Shown: positions 9,111-18,817, counted from the stretch's first letter. The stretch: DNA of 64,000 nucleotides from an uncultured Maribacter sp. (GCF_947496775.1 NZ_CANMDU010000003.1:62001-126000); one strand, 5' to 3'. The notes: generated by a model not told the origin, from the sequence alone. Made by a program: numbers and translations.

Positions 9111-11618
9111 TTATTTTTTAGCTTTAGGTTTTGCTTTAGGTTTCGCCTTCGCTTTCGCTTTTTTCTTTGGAGTTTTTGCCTCTATTAAAGCTTTTGCCTC
9201 CTCTAATGTCATAGCAGCAGCATCCACGGTTTTAGCCAGTTCTACTTTAATTTTGCCTTTTAACACATTATGTCTACCCCATCTTGCTTTTTCAACACGA
9301 ATACCTTCTTCTTCCCAGTTATGTAAAACTTTATCTATCTCTTTCTGTTTTTTAGCTTCAATCAATTCTTCAATATCTGCTTGCGAAAGATTATCGAAAT
9401 CGTATTTTTTGTTTACATTGATAAACATACCATCCCACTTAATGAAAGGTCCAAAACGACCAACACCCTTAACTACATCTTTATCTTCATAAGAAGCTAT
9501 AGGAGCATCTGCTTTTTGTTTTTCTATGATAAGTTCAATGGCTCTTTCCATGGTTATGTTCATAGCACTTTCGTCTTTTGGTAAAGAGATAAACTTTTTT
9601 CCAAAACGAACATACGGACCAAATCTTCCCACATTAGCAGCTACTTCTTCTCCTTCATAAACTCCCAAATCTCTTGGCAGTTTAAAAAGTTCCATTGCAT
9701 CTTCGAAAGTTATACTCCCTAGATTCTGCTCTGGCAACAAACTAGCAAATAACGGTTTCTCTTCTTCTTCGGCTGTTCCTATTTGCACCATTGGCCCAAA
9801 CCTCCCCAAACGTACAGAAACTTGTCTTCCTGTTTTAGGGTCTTTTCCTAAAATACGTTCCCCACTAGCGCGTTCTGCATTTGCTTCTACATCTAATACG
9901 GTAGGATGAAAATCAGAATAAAAAGTTTTCATTACTTTTTTCCAATCTTCTTCTCCTGTTGCTATCTCATCAAAATCTTCCTCAACTTTTGCTGTAAAAT
10001 TATAATCCAAAATGGTAGCAAAATTACTCACAAGGAAATCTGTAACAATCATACCTATATCTGTAGGCACCATTTTACCTTTATCGGACCCAACAGTTTC
10101 TGTAAGGTTCTTTTCTTTTACTGTATTTTCCTCTAAAACCAACTGTGTATACTTCCTTTCTACACCTTCAATAGTTCCTTTTTCTATATATCCTCTATTT
10201 TGAACAGTAGAAATAGTTGGGGCATAAGTAGACGGTCTACCAATTCCTAATTCTTCTAACTTCTTAACTAAAGAAGCTTCTGTAAATCTATAAGGAGCCC
10301 TAGAAAAACGTTCTGTTGCTGTAATGTATTTATTATCTAAAGCTTCTCCTACTTGCATTGCCGGCAACATACCTTCTTGCTCTTCGGCTTGGTCTTCATC
10401 ATCGGAACCTTCTAGATATACCTTTAAAAATCCATCAAATTTTATAACTTCTCCGTTTGCAGTAAATTCTTCGGAGTGGGTATTGGCTTTTATTTTAACA
10501 TTTGTTCGCTCTAATTGGGCATCGCTCATTTGAGAAGCTATGGTACGCTTCCAAATAAGTTCATATAATTTAGATTGGTCTCTTTCTAAAGACACCGAAG
10601 AACGTAACATATCTGTAGGTCTAACAGCTTCATGCGCCTCTTGCGCTCCTTTTGTTTTTCCTGTAAAATTACGTACCGTACTATACGATTCTCCATAATT
10701 TTGAATGATAGCATCTTTTGCCGCATTAATTGCTTCATTAGAAAGATTTACGCTATCTGTTCTCATATAGGTAATAAGCCCTGCTTCATACAACCTTTGT
10801 GCCACTTGCATGGTTCTACCCACCGAAAAATATAATTTTCTCGATGCCTCTTGTTGTAAAGTAGAAGTTGTAAATGGTGCAGAAGGCGATTTTTTTGCTG
10901 GTTTTTTATCTAAATTACCAACCGAAAAATTAGCATTAATATTTTTATCTAAAAATTCTTGCGCGTCTACTTTAGATGAAAATGTTTTATTCAACTTTGC
11001 AGTAAATACGCTTCCTTCCTTAGTAAGAAACTGAGCAGATATTCTATATGAAGCTACAGGAGTAAAGCCTTCTATACTTCTTTCTCTTTCTACAATTAGA
11101 CGCACCGCTACCGACTGTACTCTACCCGCCGAAAGGCCCGGCTTAATTTTTTTCCAAAGTACTGGTGATAATTGGTACCCTACTAAACGATCTAAAACTC
11201 TTCTTGCCTGCTGTGCATTTACCAAGTTATAATTTATTTCTCTTGGATTTTCTATCGCTTTCTGAATTGCAGATTTAGTAATAGAGTTAAATACAATTCT
11301 TTTTGTCTTGTCCTTGTCTAACTTTAGCTCTTCTGCCAAATGCCAAGATATAGCTTCTCCCTCGCGATCTTCATCACTCGCTAACCATATAGTTTCTGCT
11401 TTCTTTGCTAAGTCCTTTAATTTTTTTACCAAGGCTTTCTTGTCCTTATCTACAATATATTTAGGTTCAAAATCCTTATCTACATCTACACCAAGTTCCT
11501 TGGAAGGTAAATCTGCAATGTGCCCAAAACTGGACTCTACTTTAAAATCTTTACCTAAAAACTTCTCTATGGTTTTTGCCTTTGCCGGCGACTCTACTAT
11601 TACTAAATTCTTAGCCAT
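9111..11618 (-). CDS. topA: DNA topoisomerase I (type IA)
   Basis: 835 residues. It relaxes negative supercoils through a transient phosphotyrosine link. The Toprim domain starts at residue 1 (LVIVESPAKAKTIEKFLG). The active-site region GLITYMRTDSVNLS contains the catalytic tyrosine near residue 290. In place of zinc fingers, the C-terminal part has several GRFGP-type topoisomerase repeats (GRFGPMVQIG, GRFGPYVRFG, GRFGPFIKWDG) and a very basic Lys/Ala/Pro tail, the usual Bacteroidota form. A TACTTTTG box lies at 11638-11645, 19 nt before the ATG. The ureohydrolase-like gene follows directly. Confidence 0.97.
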   Translation of the reverse strand: MAKNLVIVESPAKAKTIEKFLGKDFKVESSFGHIADLPSKELGVDVDKDFEPKYIVDKDKKALVKKLKDLAKKAETIWLASDEDREGEAISWHLAEELKLDKDKTKRIVFNSITKSAIQKAIENPREINYNLVNAQQARRVLDRLVGYQLSPVLWKKIKPGLSAGRVQSVAVRLIVERERSIEGFTPVASYRISAQFLTKEGSVFTAKLNKTFSSKVDAQEFLDKNINANFSVGNLDKKPAKKSPSAPFTTSTLQQEASRKLYFSVGRTMQVAQRLYEAGLITYMRTDSVNLSNEAINAAKDAIIQNYGESYSTVRNFTGKTKGAQEAHEAVRPTDMLRSSVSLERDQSKLYELIWKRTIASQMSDAQLERTNVKIKANTHSEEFTANGEVIKFDGFLKVYLEGSDDEDQAEEQEGMLPAMQVGEALDNKYITATERFSRAPYRFTEASLVKKLEELGIGRPSTYAPTISTVQNRGYIEKGTIEGVERKYTQLVLEENTVKEKNLTETVGSDKGKMVPTDIGMIVTDFLVSNFATILDYNFTAKVEEDFDEIATGEEDWKKVMKTFYSDFHPTVLDVEANAERASGERILGKDPKTGRQVSVRLGRFGPMVQIGTAEEEEKPLFASLLPEQNLGSITFEDAMELFKLPRDLGVYEGEEVAANVGRFGPYVRFGKKFISLPKDESAMNITMERAIELIIEKQKADAPIASYEDKDVVKGVGRFGPFIKWDGMFINVNKKYDFDNLSQADIEELIEAKKQKEIDKVLHNWEEEGIRVEKARWGRHNVLKGKIKVELAKTVDAAAMTLEEAKALIEAKTPKKKAKAKAKPKAKPKAKK

Positions 11619-11637
11619 TCATTAGTTTTTGAAGCTA

Positions 11638-11645
11638 CAAAAGTA
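11638..11645 (-). promoter_or_regulatory. TAnnTTTG box for topA
   Basis: The plus strand reads CAAAAGTA, giving TACTTTTG on the minus strand, an exact -7 consensus match 19 nt before the topA ATG. No TTG was found at the expected -33 distance. Confidence 0.6.
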
Positions 11646-11688
11646 GTCGAATTTTTTAATTAATTAAGGTACCTTAATATATATGTAT

Positions 11689-11718
11689 AAAAAAAAGCCT
11701 CTTCAAAAGAGACTTTTT
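11689..11718 (-). terminator. Terminator after the LVIVD lipoprotein gene
   Basis: The arms AAGCCTCTT and AAGAGACTT (one mismatch) have a 3-nt loop and are flanked by A and T runs. It lies downstream of the lipoprotein gene on the minus strand and upstream of the topA promoter. A small palindrome, TTCGATAATCGAA, sits right next to it at 11721-11733. Confidence 0.7.
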
Positions 11719-11821
11719 TATTCGATAATCGAAATTTAAATGCTAAGAAGCATGCCTAAAAATAAAATATATTTTAACTTCCTTATCGGCTTATCCCAAG
11801 GTTATTTACTTTTAAGCTGTC

Positions 11822-13063
11822 TTAGTTTAATTCTAAAGTGCTTATTAATTTAATATTATTATTTAGATATTCATATTGATACAAAACCTCATCTCCTACC
11901 ATTAGCAATTGATTTTCTAAAGGAATTACATCAAAAGTATCTATATTCTTAAAATGATTTAACTGCTTTAAGTCTGCAATATCTGTTTTATCATATACTT
12001 TTAATCCTGCAGCACCATCGCAAATGAATAATTTTTCATCTTTTATACCTAATCCATAAGGGCCTTCTAGAGGATATGTTTTTTCCAAAACCGGATTTGC
12101 CATATCAGATATATCCACAATGAACAATCCACTTTCCGTTGCTCCGCATTCATTACCCCCTCTTAAAGTAACATAGGCATAGTCGCCATCTACCACCACA
12201 GGGTCGCAAGCAGTACCATGTTCAAATTCAGAAACAAAAGTAGGAGTTGCCGGCGTTGTAATATCATAAATATACATACCACGCATACTTCCTAAAAAAA
12301 GGTAATTACCTCTATTAAAAATTGTTTCTATATCGAAACCGGCATACACATCTTCTAAATCTTCCGGATTACCTAAATCTTCAATATTAAATACATTTAT
12401 ATTATGACTATCCACCGCATACAAATAATCGTCTACAATTTTAAAACGTGCTAACGAGCTACCTTGACCAACAGAACTTGCATCTGTTTCCATATTAAAA
12501 ACAACATCTATTTCTCTTCCAAATCTTTCTTCATAGTCTTCTACCAAACGTCTTTCTGTAACCGTCTCCCAACCAATTATCATCTCATTTTCGTAATCTA
12601 TCTCTCCATACTCGTAGAAATCAGCTGCTGGCCAAACCACATTATCTCTTAATACATTTTCTAAACGATTAATAATTTTAATATTTTGAATGTCCGATAT
12701 ATCTAAAACCATTAAATCTGTAATACTATCTGCATACAAATAATCGTCCTTCACTGAAATATCTACATTTCCAGCAATTTTAATAAATGCTATTTTTTTA
12801 GGGGAAGAAGGGTTTGTATTATCTATTACATGCACTCCTTTATATTTATCATTTATAAAAATATAATTTTCATAAGAGTATATTTTTCCAGATTCATCTA
12901 TTGGCATAGGAGCTATAATATCTACCCCTTCTTTAAACTCCGCTTTTGTAATTTTTAAAGGTTTCGCTACTAAATAATCTGCATATTTACCATCCTCATC
13001 TTTTTCGCAAGAAAATAATCCAAAAGAAATAATAATAAGCACTAACACAACTTTTATTTTCAT
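11822..13063 (-). CDS. LVIVD repeat-containing lipoprotein
   Basis: 413 residues with a lipoprotein signal (ISFGLFSCEKDEDG), so surface- or periplasm-anchored. The body has repeated beta-strand units of LVIVD type: LMVLDISDIQN, INVFNIEDLGNPE, MYIYDITTPATP and LFIVDISDMANP, each followed by a residue run like KIxFxxxxG. These repeats form beta-propeller-like structures; their ligands are unknown. It is a stand-alone gene with a terminator behind it (11689-11718). I assign no specific role. Confidence 0.85.
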   Translation of the reverse strand: MKIKVVLVLIIISFGLFSCEKDEDGKYADYLVAKPLKITKAEFKEGVDIIAPMPIDESGKIYSYENYIFINDKYKGVHVIDNTNPSSPKKIAFIKIAGNVDISVKDDYLYADSITDLMVLDISDIQNIKIINRLENVLRDNVVWPAADFYEYGEIDYENEMIIGWETVTERRLVEDYEERFGREIDVVFNMETDASSVGQGSSLARFKIVDDYLYAVDSHNINVFNIEDLGNPEDLEDVYAGFDIETIFNRGNYLFLGSMRGMYIYDITTPATPTFVSEFEHGTACDPVVVDGDYAYVTLRGGNECGATESGLFIVDISDMANPVLEKTYPLEGPYGLGIKDEKLFICDGAAGLKVYDKTDIADLKQLNHFKNIDTFDVIPLENQLLMVGDEVLYQYEYLNNNIKLISTLELN

Positions 13064-13241
13064 AACCCTATATTTTTAATTGGTTATAAATTAGATGCGT
13101 AACTTCGTAATTGGTTGCGAAAAATCTTTTTGTCCTAATAAACAACCTAACCTAGGAACAAAAGGTATTAAGTAACAATTCTCTTTATTATTTCTATGCC
13201 AGATTGGATAAATTAAACCCCCATTGACTATCAACCTCCGA

Positions 13242-13904
13242 TTAAAAATTCTGATAAATCCTAGTAAAAATAGCGCTACTATCATTATACTTAACGGCAC
13301 TCAAATCTCTCAACACTTTTGTTCGCATAGAAAAAGGTGGCATTAAAATATTTACACCACTATTCTTCTTAAGTCGTATTCCCTGTCCTGTAACAATATC
13401 AATATTAGCAGTGTATTCTTTTAGAGGAAGATGCTCCGTAAGAATAAGATATTTATATTGCTCTAACTTCTCCAAAAGTTTATTTATCTCTACATTATTT
13501 AAATGCTGCATAACTTGCCTAACAATAGCGCAATCTCCTTTTGGTAGAACATCATTGCAAATATCTAAACAATGAAATTCTAAGTTATCCATTTTAAAAA
13601 GCCCTTTATTTCTTTCAATCAATGCAGGGACAATATCAACCGCTATATATTTTTGAGTAGAATCTACTAATTGCCTCCCTACATTAAAATCTCCACAACC
13701 CAAATCGCATAGAATCAGTTTTTTATCCAACGAATTTAAAAACTCTAAAACTTCCTCTACATATGGGTTTACGATACCTAACGCATGAGAACCCGTTCCT
13801 GAATAAAAATCTGTAGAGGCCTCTCCTCCCCACATTTTTTTCTCATAAATTTGGCTCATAACCGCCTTTGTTGGCCATGGTTCTTTTTTGCGTTGTTTAC
13901 CCAT
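13242..13904 (-). CDS. Class I SAM-dependent methyltransferase
   Basis: About 220 residues from the ATG at complement 13902-13904. An upstream ATG at 13964 would add 20 residues, but the TACCTTTG promoter box (13910-13917) would lie inside that longer gene, so I prefer the shorter form. SAM-binding motif I is LILCDLGCGDFNVG, followed by YIAVDIVPALIERN (motif II) and LEFHCLDICNDVLPKGD. The family is clear; the substrate is unknown. It diverges from miaB with about 165 bp between starts. Confidence 0.82.
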   Translation of the reverse strand: MGKQRKKEPWPTKAVMSQIYEKKMWGGEASTDFYSGTGSHALGIVNPYVEEVLEFLNSLDKKLILCDLGCGDFNVGRQLVDSTQKYIAVDIVPALIERNKGLFKMDNLEFHCLDICNDVLPKGDCAIVRQVMQHLNNVEINKLLEKLEQYKYLILTEHLPLKEYTANIDIVTGQGIRLKKNSGVNILMPPFSMRTKVLRDLSAVKYNDSSAIFTRIYQNF

Positions 13905-13909
13905 ATTTA

Positions 13910-13917
13910 CAAAGGTA
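13910..13917 (-). promoter_or_regulatory. TAnnTTTG box for the methyltransferase gene
   Basis: The plus strand reads CAAAGGTA; the minus strand TACCTTTG is an exact match, 5 nt (TAAAT) before the preferred ATG. The transcript would start at about the A of the start codon, that is, leaderless. Confidence 0.6.
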
Positions 13918-14019
13918 AGCTCTTCTATTATTTTTTTTAAGAAATATATTAATAGAACTAACACTTACTATACGAAAGTATTCTAACTAAAAATTTACCA
14001 AAATTTTACAACTGTCAAT

Positions 14020-14051
14020 TTGTCATAAATTTGATTTTAGCGTTATCTTTG
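14020..14051 (+). promoter_or_regulatory. Complete Bacteroidota promoter of miaB
   Basis: TTG at 14020-14022, then 21 nt, then TATCTTTG at 14044-14051. Both elements and the spacing fit the Flavobacterium consensus (TTG, 17-23 nt, TAnnTTTG). Transcription should start near 14057, giving a leader of about 13 nt to the ATG at 14070. Confidence 0.75.
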
Positions 14052-14069
14052 CTCTTCTTTTAAAACTAA

Positions 14070-15533
14070 ATGAAGCCCAGCAACTCCATGGAGAAAACCA
14101 TAGACGAATCGATACAAGGAACAACCGTTTCTATTGAAACTAACAATAATACTAGCCGCAAACTTTATTTAGAGAGTTACGGCTGCGCTATGAATTTTGC
14201 AGACAGTGAAGTTGTAGCATCCATCTTAACCAAAGAGGGTTTTTGTACTACCCAAAGATTACAGGAAGCCGATTTGGTTCTGGTTAATACTTGTTCTATT
14301 AGAGACAAAGCAGAACAAACTGTTCGCAAGCGTTTAGAAAAATTTAATGCCATAAAAAAGAATAGACCACATCTTAAAGTTGGTGTTTTGGGTTGCATGG
14401 CAGAAAGACTAAAAAGTAAATTCTTAGAAGAAGAAAAAATTGTGGATATGGTTGTTGGGCCAGATGCCTATAAAGATTTACCCAACCTTATTCAAGAAAT
14501 AGATGATGGCAAAAACGCTGTAAATGTAATTTTATCTAAAGAAGAAACGTATGGCGATATTGCTCCGGTTCGTTTACACACCAATGGCGTAAATGCTTTT
14601 GTCTCTATTACTCGTGGGTGCGATAATATGTGCACTTTCTGTGTAGTTCCTTTCACTAGAGGAAGAGAGCGTAGTAGAGAGCCACAATCCATTCTAGAAG
14701 AAGTTAACGATTTATGGAGTAAGGGATATAAAGAAATAACACTTTTAGGACAAAACGTAGACAGTTACCTTTGGTATGGAGGTGGACTAAGAAAAGATTT
14801 TGACAATGCCTCTACAATGCAAAAAGCAACTGCCGTAAATTTTGCCAGTTTATTAGCTACCGTAGCAGAAGCCCAACCAAAAATGAGAATTCGGTTTTCT
14901 ACTTCTAATCCGCAAGACATGACTTTAGAAGTCATTGAAACTATGGCTAAATACAAAAATATATGTAAACACATTCATTTACCAGTGCAAAGCGGAAGTA
15001 ACCGAATTTTAAAAGCAATGAACCGTTTGCATACCATTGAAGAGTACTTTACTTTAATTGATAATATTCGTAAAATAATTCCAGATTGTTCTATTTCTCA
15101 GGATATGATTGCTGGTTTCCCCACAGAAACAGAAGAAGACCACCAAGACACCCTAAAAGCATTAGAATATGTAAAATATGATTTTGGCTATATGTATGCT
15201 TATTCCGAAAGACCTGGGACTATGGCTGCAAGAAAATTAGAGGACGATATCCCTAACGATGTAAAACAAAGAAGACTGGCAGAAATTATAGCTCTGCAAA
15301 GAGACCATTGCCAATATAGAACCCAAGCACACATTGGAAAAACCGAAGAAGTACTTATTGAAGGAACTTCTAAAAAATCGGAAAGCGAATGGATGGGAAG
15401 AAACTCTCAAAGCACTGTTGTTGTTTTTCCAAAAGAAAATTACAAAATAGGAGATTTCGTAAATGTAAAAATTGAAGATTGCACTTCTGCCACTCTAAAA
15501 GGAAAAGCAGTAGGTTATTCGGATAATAACTAA
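14070..15533 (+). CDS. miaB: tRNA-2-methylthio-N6-dimethylallyladenosine synthase MiaB
   Basis: 487 residues. A radical-SAM methylthiotransferase that adds the 2-methylthio group to i6A37 of tRNAs reading UNN codons. The N-terminal UPF0004 domain supplies three Cys for the auxiliary cluster ([34 protein letters not shown]). The radical-SAM motif is GCDNMCTFC, CxxxCxxC form. A C-terminal TRAM domain follows (about residues 420-480). An in-frame ATG at 14088 is an alternative start. It has its own promoter at 14020-14051 and is probably co-transcribed with the sigma-54 activator 24 bp downstream. Confidence 0.97.
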   Translation: MKPSNSMEKTIDESIQGTTVSIETNNNTSRKLYLESYGCAMNFADSEVVASILTKEGFCTTQRLQEADLVLVNTCSIRDKAEQTVRKRLEKFNAIKKNRPHLKVGVLGCMAERLKSKFLEEEKIVDMVVGPDAYKDLPNLIQEIDDGKNAVNVILSKEETYGDIAPVRLHTNGVNAFVSITRGCDNMCTFCVVPFTRGRERSREPQSILEEVNDLWSKGYKEITLLGQNVDSYLWYGGGLRKDFDNASTMQKATAVNFASLLATVAEAQPKMRIRFSTSNPQDMTLEVIETMAKYKNICKHIHLPVQSGSNRILKAMNRLHTIEEYFTLIDNIRKIIPDCSISQDMIAGFPTETEEDHQDTLKALEYVKYDFGYMYAYSERPGTMAARKLEDDIPNDVKQRRLAEIIALQRDHCQYRTQAHIGKTEEVLIEGTSKKSESEWMGRNSQSTVVVFPKENYKIGDFVNVKIEDCTSATLKGKAVGYSDNN

Positions 15534-15557
15534 ATAATTGGCATAAAAAAGTATTCC

Positions 15558-16841
15558 ATGGAAAATATACAAGCCATAAAACAGCGATTTGAAATTATTG
15601 GAAACGACCCAAAACTCAATAGAGCATTGGAAAAATCCATACAAGTTGCCCCAACCGACATTTCTGTTTTAGTAACAGGAGAAAGTGGGGTTGGTAAAGA
15701 ATCTATTCCTAAAATTATACATTCTCTTTCCCATAGAAAACATGCCAAATATATTGCTGTAAACTGTGGAGCCATTCCCGAAGGAACAATAGATAGCGAA
15801 CTTTTTGGTCATGAGAAAGGGGCTTTTACCGGAGCCACATCTACCCGTAGTGGTTATTTTGAAGTGGCAGATGGCGGAACCATATTTTTAGATGAAGTAG
15901 GTGAACTACCCCTTACCACACAAGTACGATTACTACGTGTTTTAGAAAATGGCGAATTTTTAAAAGTAGGATCCTCCCAAGTACAAAAAACCGATGTTCG
16001 TATTGTAGCTGCGACAAACGTAAATATGTTTGAAGCTATTAAAAAAGAAAAATTCAGAGAAGATTTATACTACCGCCTTAGTACTGTAGAAATAAACATT
16101 CCACCTCTAAGAGACAGAGAAGACGACATTCATTTACTATTTAGAAAATTTGCTTCTGACTTTGGGCAAAAATATAAAATGCCAACGATTAGATTAGATG
16201 ATAATGCTGTACAATTACTATTAAAATACAGATGGCCAGGAAACATACGCCAACTCCGTAATATTGCCGAGCAAGTTTCTGTATTAGAGGAAAAACGAAA
16301 TATTTCTATCTCTACATTAAATGGATATCTTCCAAATGCAAATACGAATAATTTACCTGCACTTGTAGATAAGGACAAAAAGGAAAGCGATTTTAGTAAT
16401 GAACGCGAAATTCTTTATAAGGTTTTGTTTGATATGAAAGGAGACCTTAATGACCTTAAAAAACTTACTATGGAGTTGTTAAAAAATAACGACACCCAAA
16501 AGGTCCAAGAAGAAAATGAACATCTTATTCAAAAAATATACGGAAATGAGAAAAGCGCTAATGAAGATATAGAAATTCCTAAAGAAGAAAATACTCCTGT
16601 ACCCATATTACATTTACCAGAACCGCAAATTCAAAATAATTTTGAAGCATCTATAATAGATGATAAGTATCATTTTGCTGAGGAAATAGAAGAAGAAGAA
16701 ACCTTATCTTTACAAGAGAAAGAGATTGAACTTATAAAAAAATCTTTAGAACGCAACCGCGGTAAACGTAAGGCAGCAGCAGCAGAATTAGGTATATCAG
16801 AGCGCACCCTTTATAGAAAAATTAAACAATACGATTTATAA
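15558..16841 (+). CDS. Sigma-54-interacting transcriptional activator, no sensor domain
   Basis: 427 residues. The AAA+ domain starts almost at residue 1: Walker A GESGVGKE at 41-48, the sigma-54 contact loop GAFTGA at 88-93, Walker B GGTIFLDEVGEL near 105, and an arginine-finger region near REDLYYRLSTVEI. After an acidic linker comes a Fis-type helix-turn-helix at the C-terminus (NRGKRKAAAAELGISERTLYRKI). There is no receiver, GAF or PAS domain, so activity must be set by level or by a partner. It lies between miaB and the LptE-like gene, the usual Flavobacteriaceae order. Confidence 0.92.
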   Translation: MENIQAIKQRFEIIGNDPKLNRALEKSIQVAPTDISVLVTGESGVGKESIPKIIHSLSHRKHAKYIAVNCGAIPEGTIDSELFGHEKGAFTGATSTRSGYFEVADGGTIFLDEVGELPLTTQVRLLRVLENGEFLKVGSSQVQKTDVRIVAATNVNMFEAIKKEKFREDLYYRLSTVEINIPPLRDREDDIHLLFRKFASDFGQKYKMPTIRLDDNAVQLLLKYRWPGNIRQLRNIAEQVSVLEEKRNISISTLNGYLPNANTNNLPALVDKDKKESDFSNEREILYKVLFDMKGDLNDLKKLTMELLKNNDTQKVQEENEHLIQKIYGNEKSANEDIEIPKEENTPVPILHLPEPQIQNNFEASIIDDKYHFAEEIEEEETLSLQEKEIELIKKSLERNRGKRKAAAAELGISERTLYRKIKQYDL

Positions 16842-16850
16842 ATTTCTGAA

Positions 16851-17381
16851 ATGAATCTTTTATTAAACAAAAAAAACAAAGTACTTATATTACTTCTTAC
16901 GCTAAGTTTAAGTAGCTGTGGTATTTATAATTTTACAGGAGGCAATCAAGGTTTAGCAAAAACCTTCCAAGTTAATTATTTTCAAAACTATGCCACACAA
17001 AGCCCCGGTTCTACTTTTGAACCTGGAATGGATAGAGATTTTACCTTAGCACTACAAGACCGTATACTCAATCAATCTAGTTTAGATTTGGTAAATACCA
17101 ACAATGCAGATTTATTATATGAAGGCGAAATAACCGAATATCGTATATCTCCAATGACAGCGACAGCTCAACAAAGTGCCGCTCAAAACCGACTCACTGT
17201 TAGAGTAAAATGTAGATTCTATAATAAAACTAAAGAAGATGCCGATTTTGAACAAAACTTCTCTTTCTTTTATGATTTTGGCGCGGATCAACAACTAGCA
17301 AGTGTTAAATCTGAAGCCCACGAAGTAATTTTTGAACGTATAACTCAAGATATTTTTAATGCCTCTTTAGCAGATTGGTAA
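16851..17381 (+). CDS. LptE-like lipoprotein (LPS assembly)
   Basis: 176 residues. The lipoprotein signal has its lipobox at Cys23 (LSLSSCGIYNFTGG). The mid-region, with YFQNYA and repeated beta-strand-like stretches such as LLYEGEITEYRIS and NRLTVRVKCRFYNK, fits the Bacteroidota LptE family, the outer-membrane partner that plugs LptD during lipopolysaccharide insertion. It starts 9 bp after the sigma-54 activator stop and 7 bp before the next gene, so all are probably one transcript. The name is by family resemblance and context. Confidence 0.82.
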   Translation: MNLLLNKKNKVLILLLTLSLSSCGIYNFTGGNQGLAKTFQVNYFQNYATQSPGSTFEPGMDRDFTLALQDRILNQSSLDLVNTNNADLLYEGEITEYRISPMTATAQQSAAQNRLTVRVKCRFYNKTKEDADFEQNFSFFYDFGADQQLASVKSEAHEVIFERITQDIFNASLADW

Positions 17382-17387
17382 TTTCTT

Positions 17388-18305
17388 ATGAATGTAGAAG
17401 ATTTCACATATCTATTAAAAAACCCGAACAAGGTCGTTAACCCTGTTCAAACTAATCAGCTAGAAGAAATACTTGAAGAATATCCTTATTTTCAAGCAGC
17501 AAGAGCATTACATTTAAAAGGATTAAAAAACCTCAATAGCTACAAATACAATAATGCTTTAAAAATTACTGCGGCATATACCACAGATAGAGATGTCCTT
17601 TTTAACTTTATAACCAGTAAAGACTTTTTACAAAAATCCAAAGGAGCAAGTACTACATTAAAAAACACTGAAATAGCTGACTTAAACGTCTCTGCCGAAG
17701 AAATAAAAGTTCCTATCAAAGAAATTCCTTTAATAGAAGAATCGCAAGACAAACCCTTACCGCAAGACAAGGAAGATGCAAATCAAATTTTAGATCCTGC
17801 CCTATTTAAAGCTAAAGAAAAGGATGTATCACTTACCGATTCCAATACAGAAATCTCTGAGGTTTCTAAAAAACCCGAAGACGATTTAGATATTGGTTCC
17901 CCTTTACCTTTTAACCAAAAGGAGAAGCACTCTTTTGCAGAATGGTTACAACTTACTTCATTTAAAGAAATAAGCAGAAAGCCAAAGGCTACTGAAAAGG
18001 CACCACCAATTAATCACTCTAAAAAGAATAAATTTGACCGAATAGATGAATTTATTGCTAAGAAACCTAAAATAATTCCTCAAAAAGAACTAACAGAAAA
18101 GATAGATATTAAAGCCTCGGTAACTCTAGATAAAAATGAATTAATGACCCAAACTCTGGCGAAGGTTTATTTAGAACAAAAAAAGTATAAGAAAGCCATA
18201 CAGGCTTATAAAATATTAAGTTTGAAATATCCAGAAAAAAGTAGTTTCTTTGCAGACCGAATTCAAGCGGTAGAAAAATTACAACAGGATAATAATAAAG
18301 CATAA
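17388..18305 (+). CDS. Conserved Bacteroidota protein, tetratricopeptide-like
   Basis: 305 residues with no signal peptide. The N-terminal part (YLLKNPNKVVNPVQTNQLEE, YPYFQAARALHLKGLK) and the C-terminal part (TLAKVYLEQKKYKKAIQAY, LSLKYPEKSSFFADRI) look like single TPR-type helix pairs separated by a long charged, low-complexity middle. The stop overlaps the secG start by one base (TAATG), so translation is coupled. Function unknown; the context with LptE and SecG hints at envelope biogenesis, which is inference only. Confidence 0.72.
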   Translation: MNVEDFTYLLKNPNKVVNPVQTNQLEEILEEYPYFQAARALHLKGLKNLNSYKYNNALKITAAYTTDRDVLFNFITSKDFLQKSKGASTTLKNTEIADLNVSAEEIKVPIKEIPLIEESQDKPLPQDKEDANQILDPALFKAKEKDVSLTDSNTEISEVSKKPEDDLDIGSPLPFNQKEKHSFAEWLQLTSFKEISRKPKATEKAPPINHSKKNKFDRIDEFIAKKPKIIPQKELTEKIDIKASVTLDKNELMTQTLAKVYLEQKKYKKAIQAYKILSLKYPEKSSFFADRIQAVEKLQQDNNKA

Positions 18306-18673
18306 TGAGCACCTTTTCCATTTTTTTGATTCTTATAATCATCGTATGTTTCTTACTAGTATTAGTAATAATGGTACAAAACCCTAAAGGTGGCGGACTA
18401 TCTTCTTCTTTTGGAGGAGGTAGCCAACAAGTAGTTGGTGGTGTTAAAAAAACTGGAGATTTCCTAGATAAGAGTACCTGGACATTAGGAGCTTTATTAG
18501 TGGTTTTAATTTTAGCCTCTAACATTGCCTTAAAAGGTAGTTTTGGTACTTCTGACTCTAAATTATTACAAGGAGATGATATAGAAACTATAGTTCCAGA
18601 AGAAGCAACTCCAGTAGAAACTACAACACCTGCACCAGCAACAGAGGATACTACACCGACAGCTGACAAATAA
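18305..18673 (+). CDS. secG: Preprotein translocase subunit SecG
   Basis: 122 residues. There are two membrane helices (about residues 3-22 and 57-76) joined by the family-typical glycine-rich loop QNPKGGGLSSSFGGG. A Thr/Pro/acidic tail follows, longer than in E. coli and common in Bacteroidota. SecG stabilises SecYE-SecA during protein export across the inner membrane. It is translationally coupled to the upstream gene, and a strong terminator follows at 18697-18733. Confidence 0.95.
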   Translation: MSTFSIFLILIIIVCFLLVLVIMVQNPKGGGLSSSFGGGSQQVVGGVKKTGDFLDKSTWTLGALLVVLILASNIALKGSFGTSDSKLLQGDDIETIVPEEATPVETTTPAPATEDTTPTADK

Positions 18674-18696
18674 AAAACACACATTACAACATATAA

Positions 18697-18733
18697 AAAT
18701 GCCAGCTTTATGACAAGCTGGCATTTTTTTTTT
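18697..18733 (+). terminator. Terminator after secG
   Basis: The arms AAAATGCCAGCTT and AAGCTGGCATTTT (perfect, 13 bp) have a 5-nt loop and continue into a T run. It ends the miaB-secG group and insulates groESL. Confidence 0.93.
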
Positions 18734-18739
18734 AAATAT

Positions 18740-18771
18740 GGCAGTAAATTGGCAATGGCATAGTTACTGCC
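18740..18771 (+). promoter_or_regulatory. Dyad upstream of groES, candidate operator
   Basis: GGCAGTAA at 18740-18747 and TTACTGCC at 18764-18771 form a perfect 8-bp inverted repeat with a 16-nt centre, 47 bp before the groES ATG. It is not the CIRCE heat-shock element (TTAGCACTC-N9-GAGTGCTAA). It could be a binding site or an RNA hairpin; no factor is known to me. Confidence 0.45.
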
Positions 18772-18817
18772 TAACATTACCTAGAATTTAATAAACCAAA
18801 TTAAAAATTTATAAATA

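Noticed and set aside
8977-9492. 171-codon plus-strand frame across the start of the ureohydrolase-like gene and the end of topA
   Set aside because: Antisense to two certain genes and biased in composition by the Lys/Ala-rich topA tail.
13091-13300. A 69-codon frame in the gap between the lipoprotein and methyltransferase genes
   Set aside because: It overlaps the methyltransferase 3' end, lacks family features and looks like a chance open frame.
18740-18771. CIRCE element before groES
   Set aside because: The dyad sequence and spacing do not match TTAGCACTC-N9-GAGTGCTAA, so it was recorded only as an unknown dyad.
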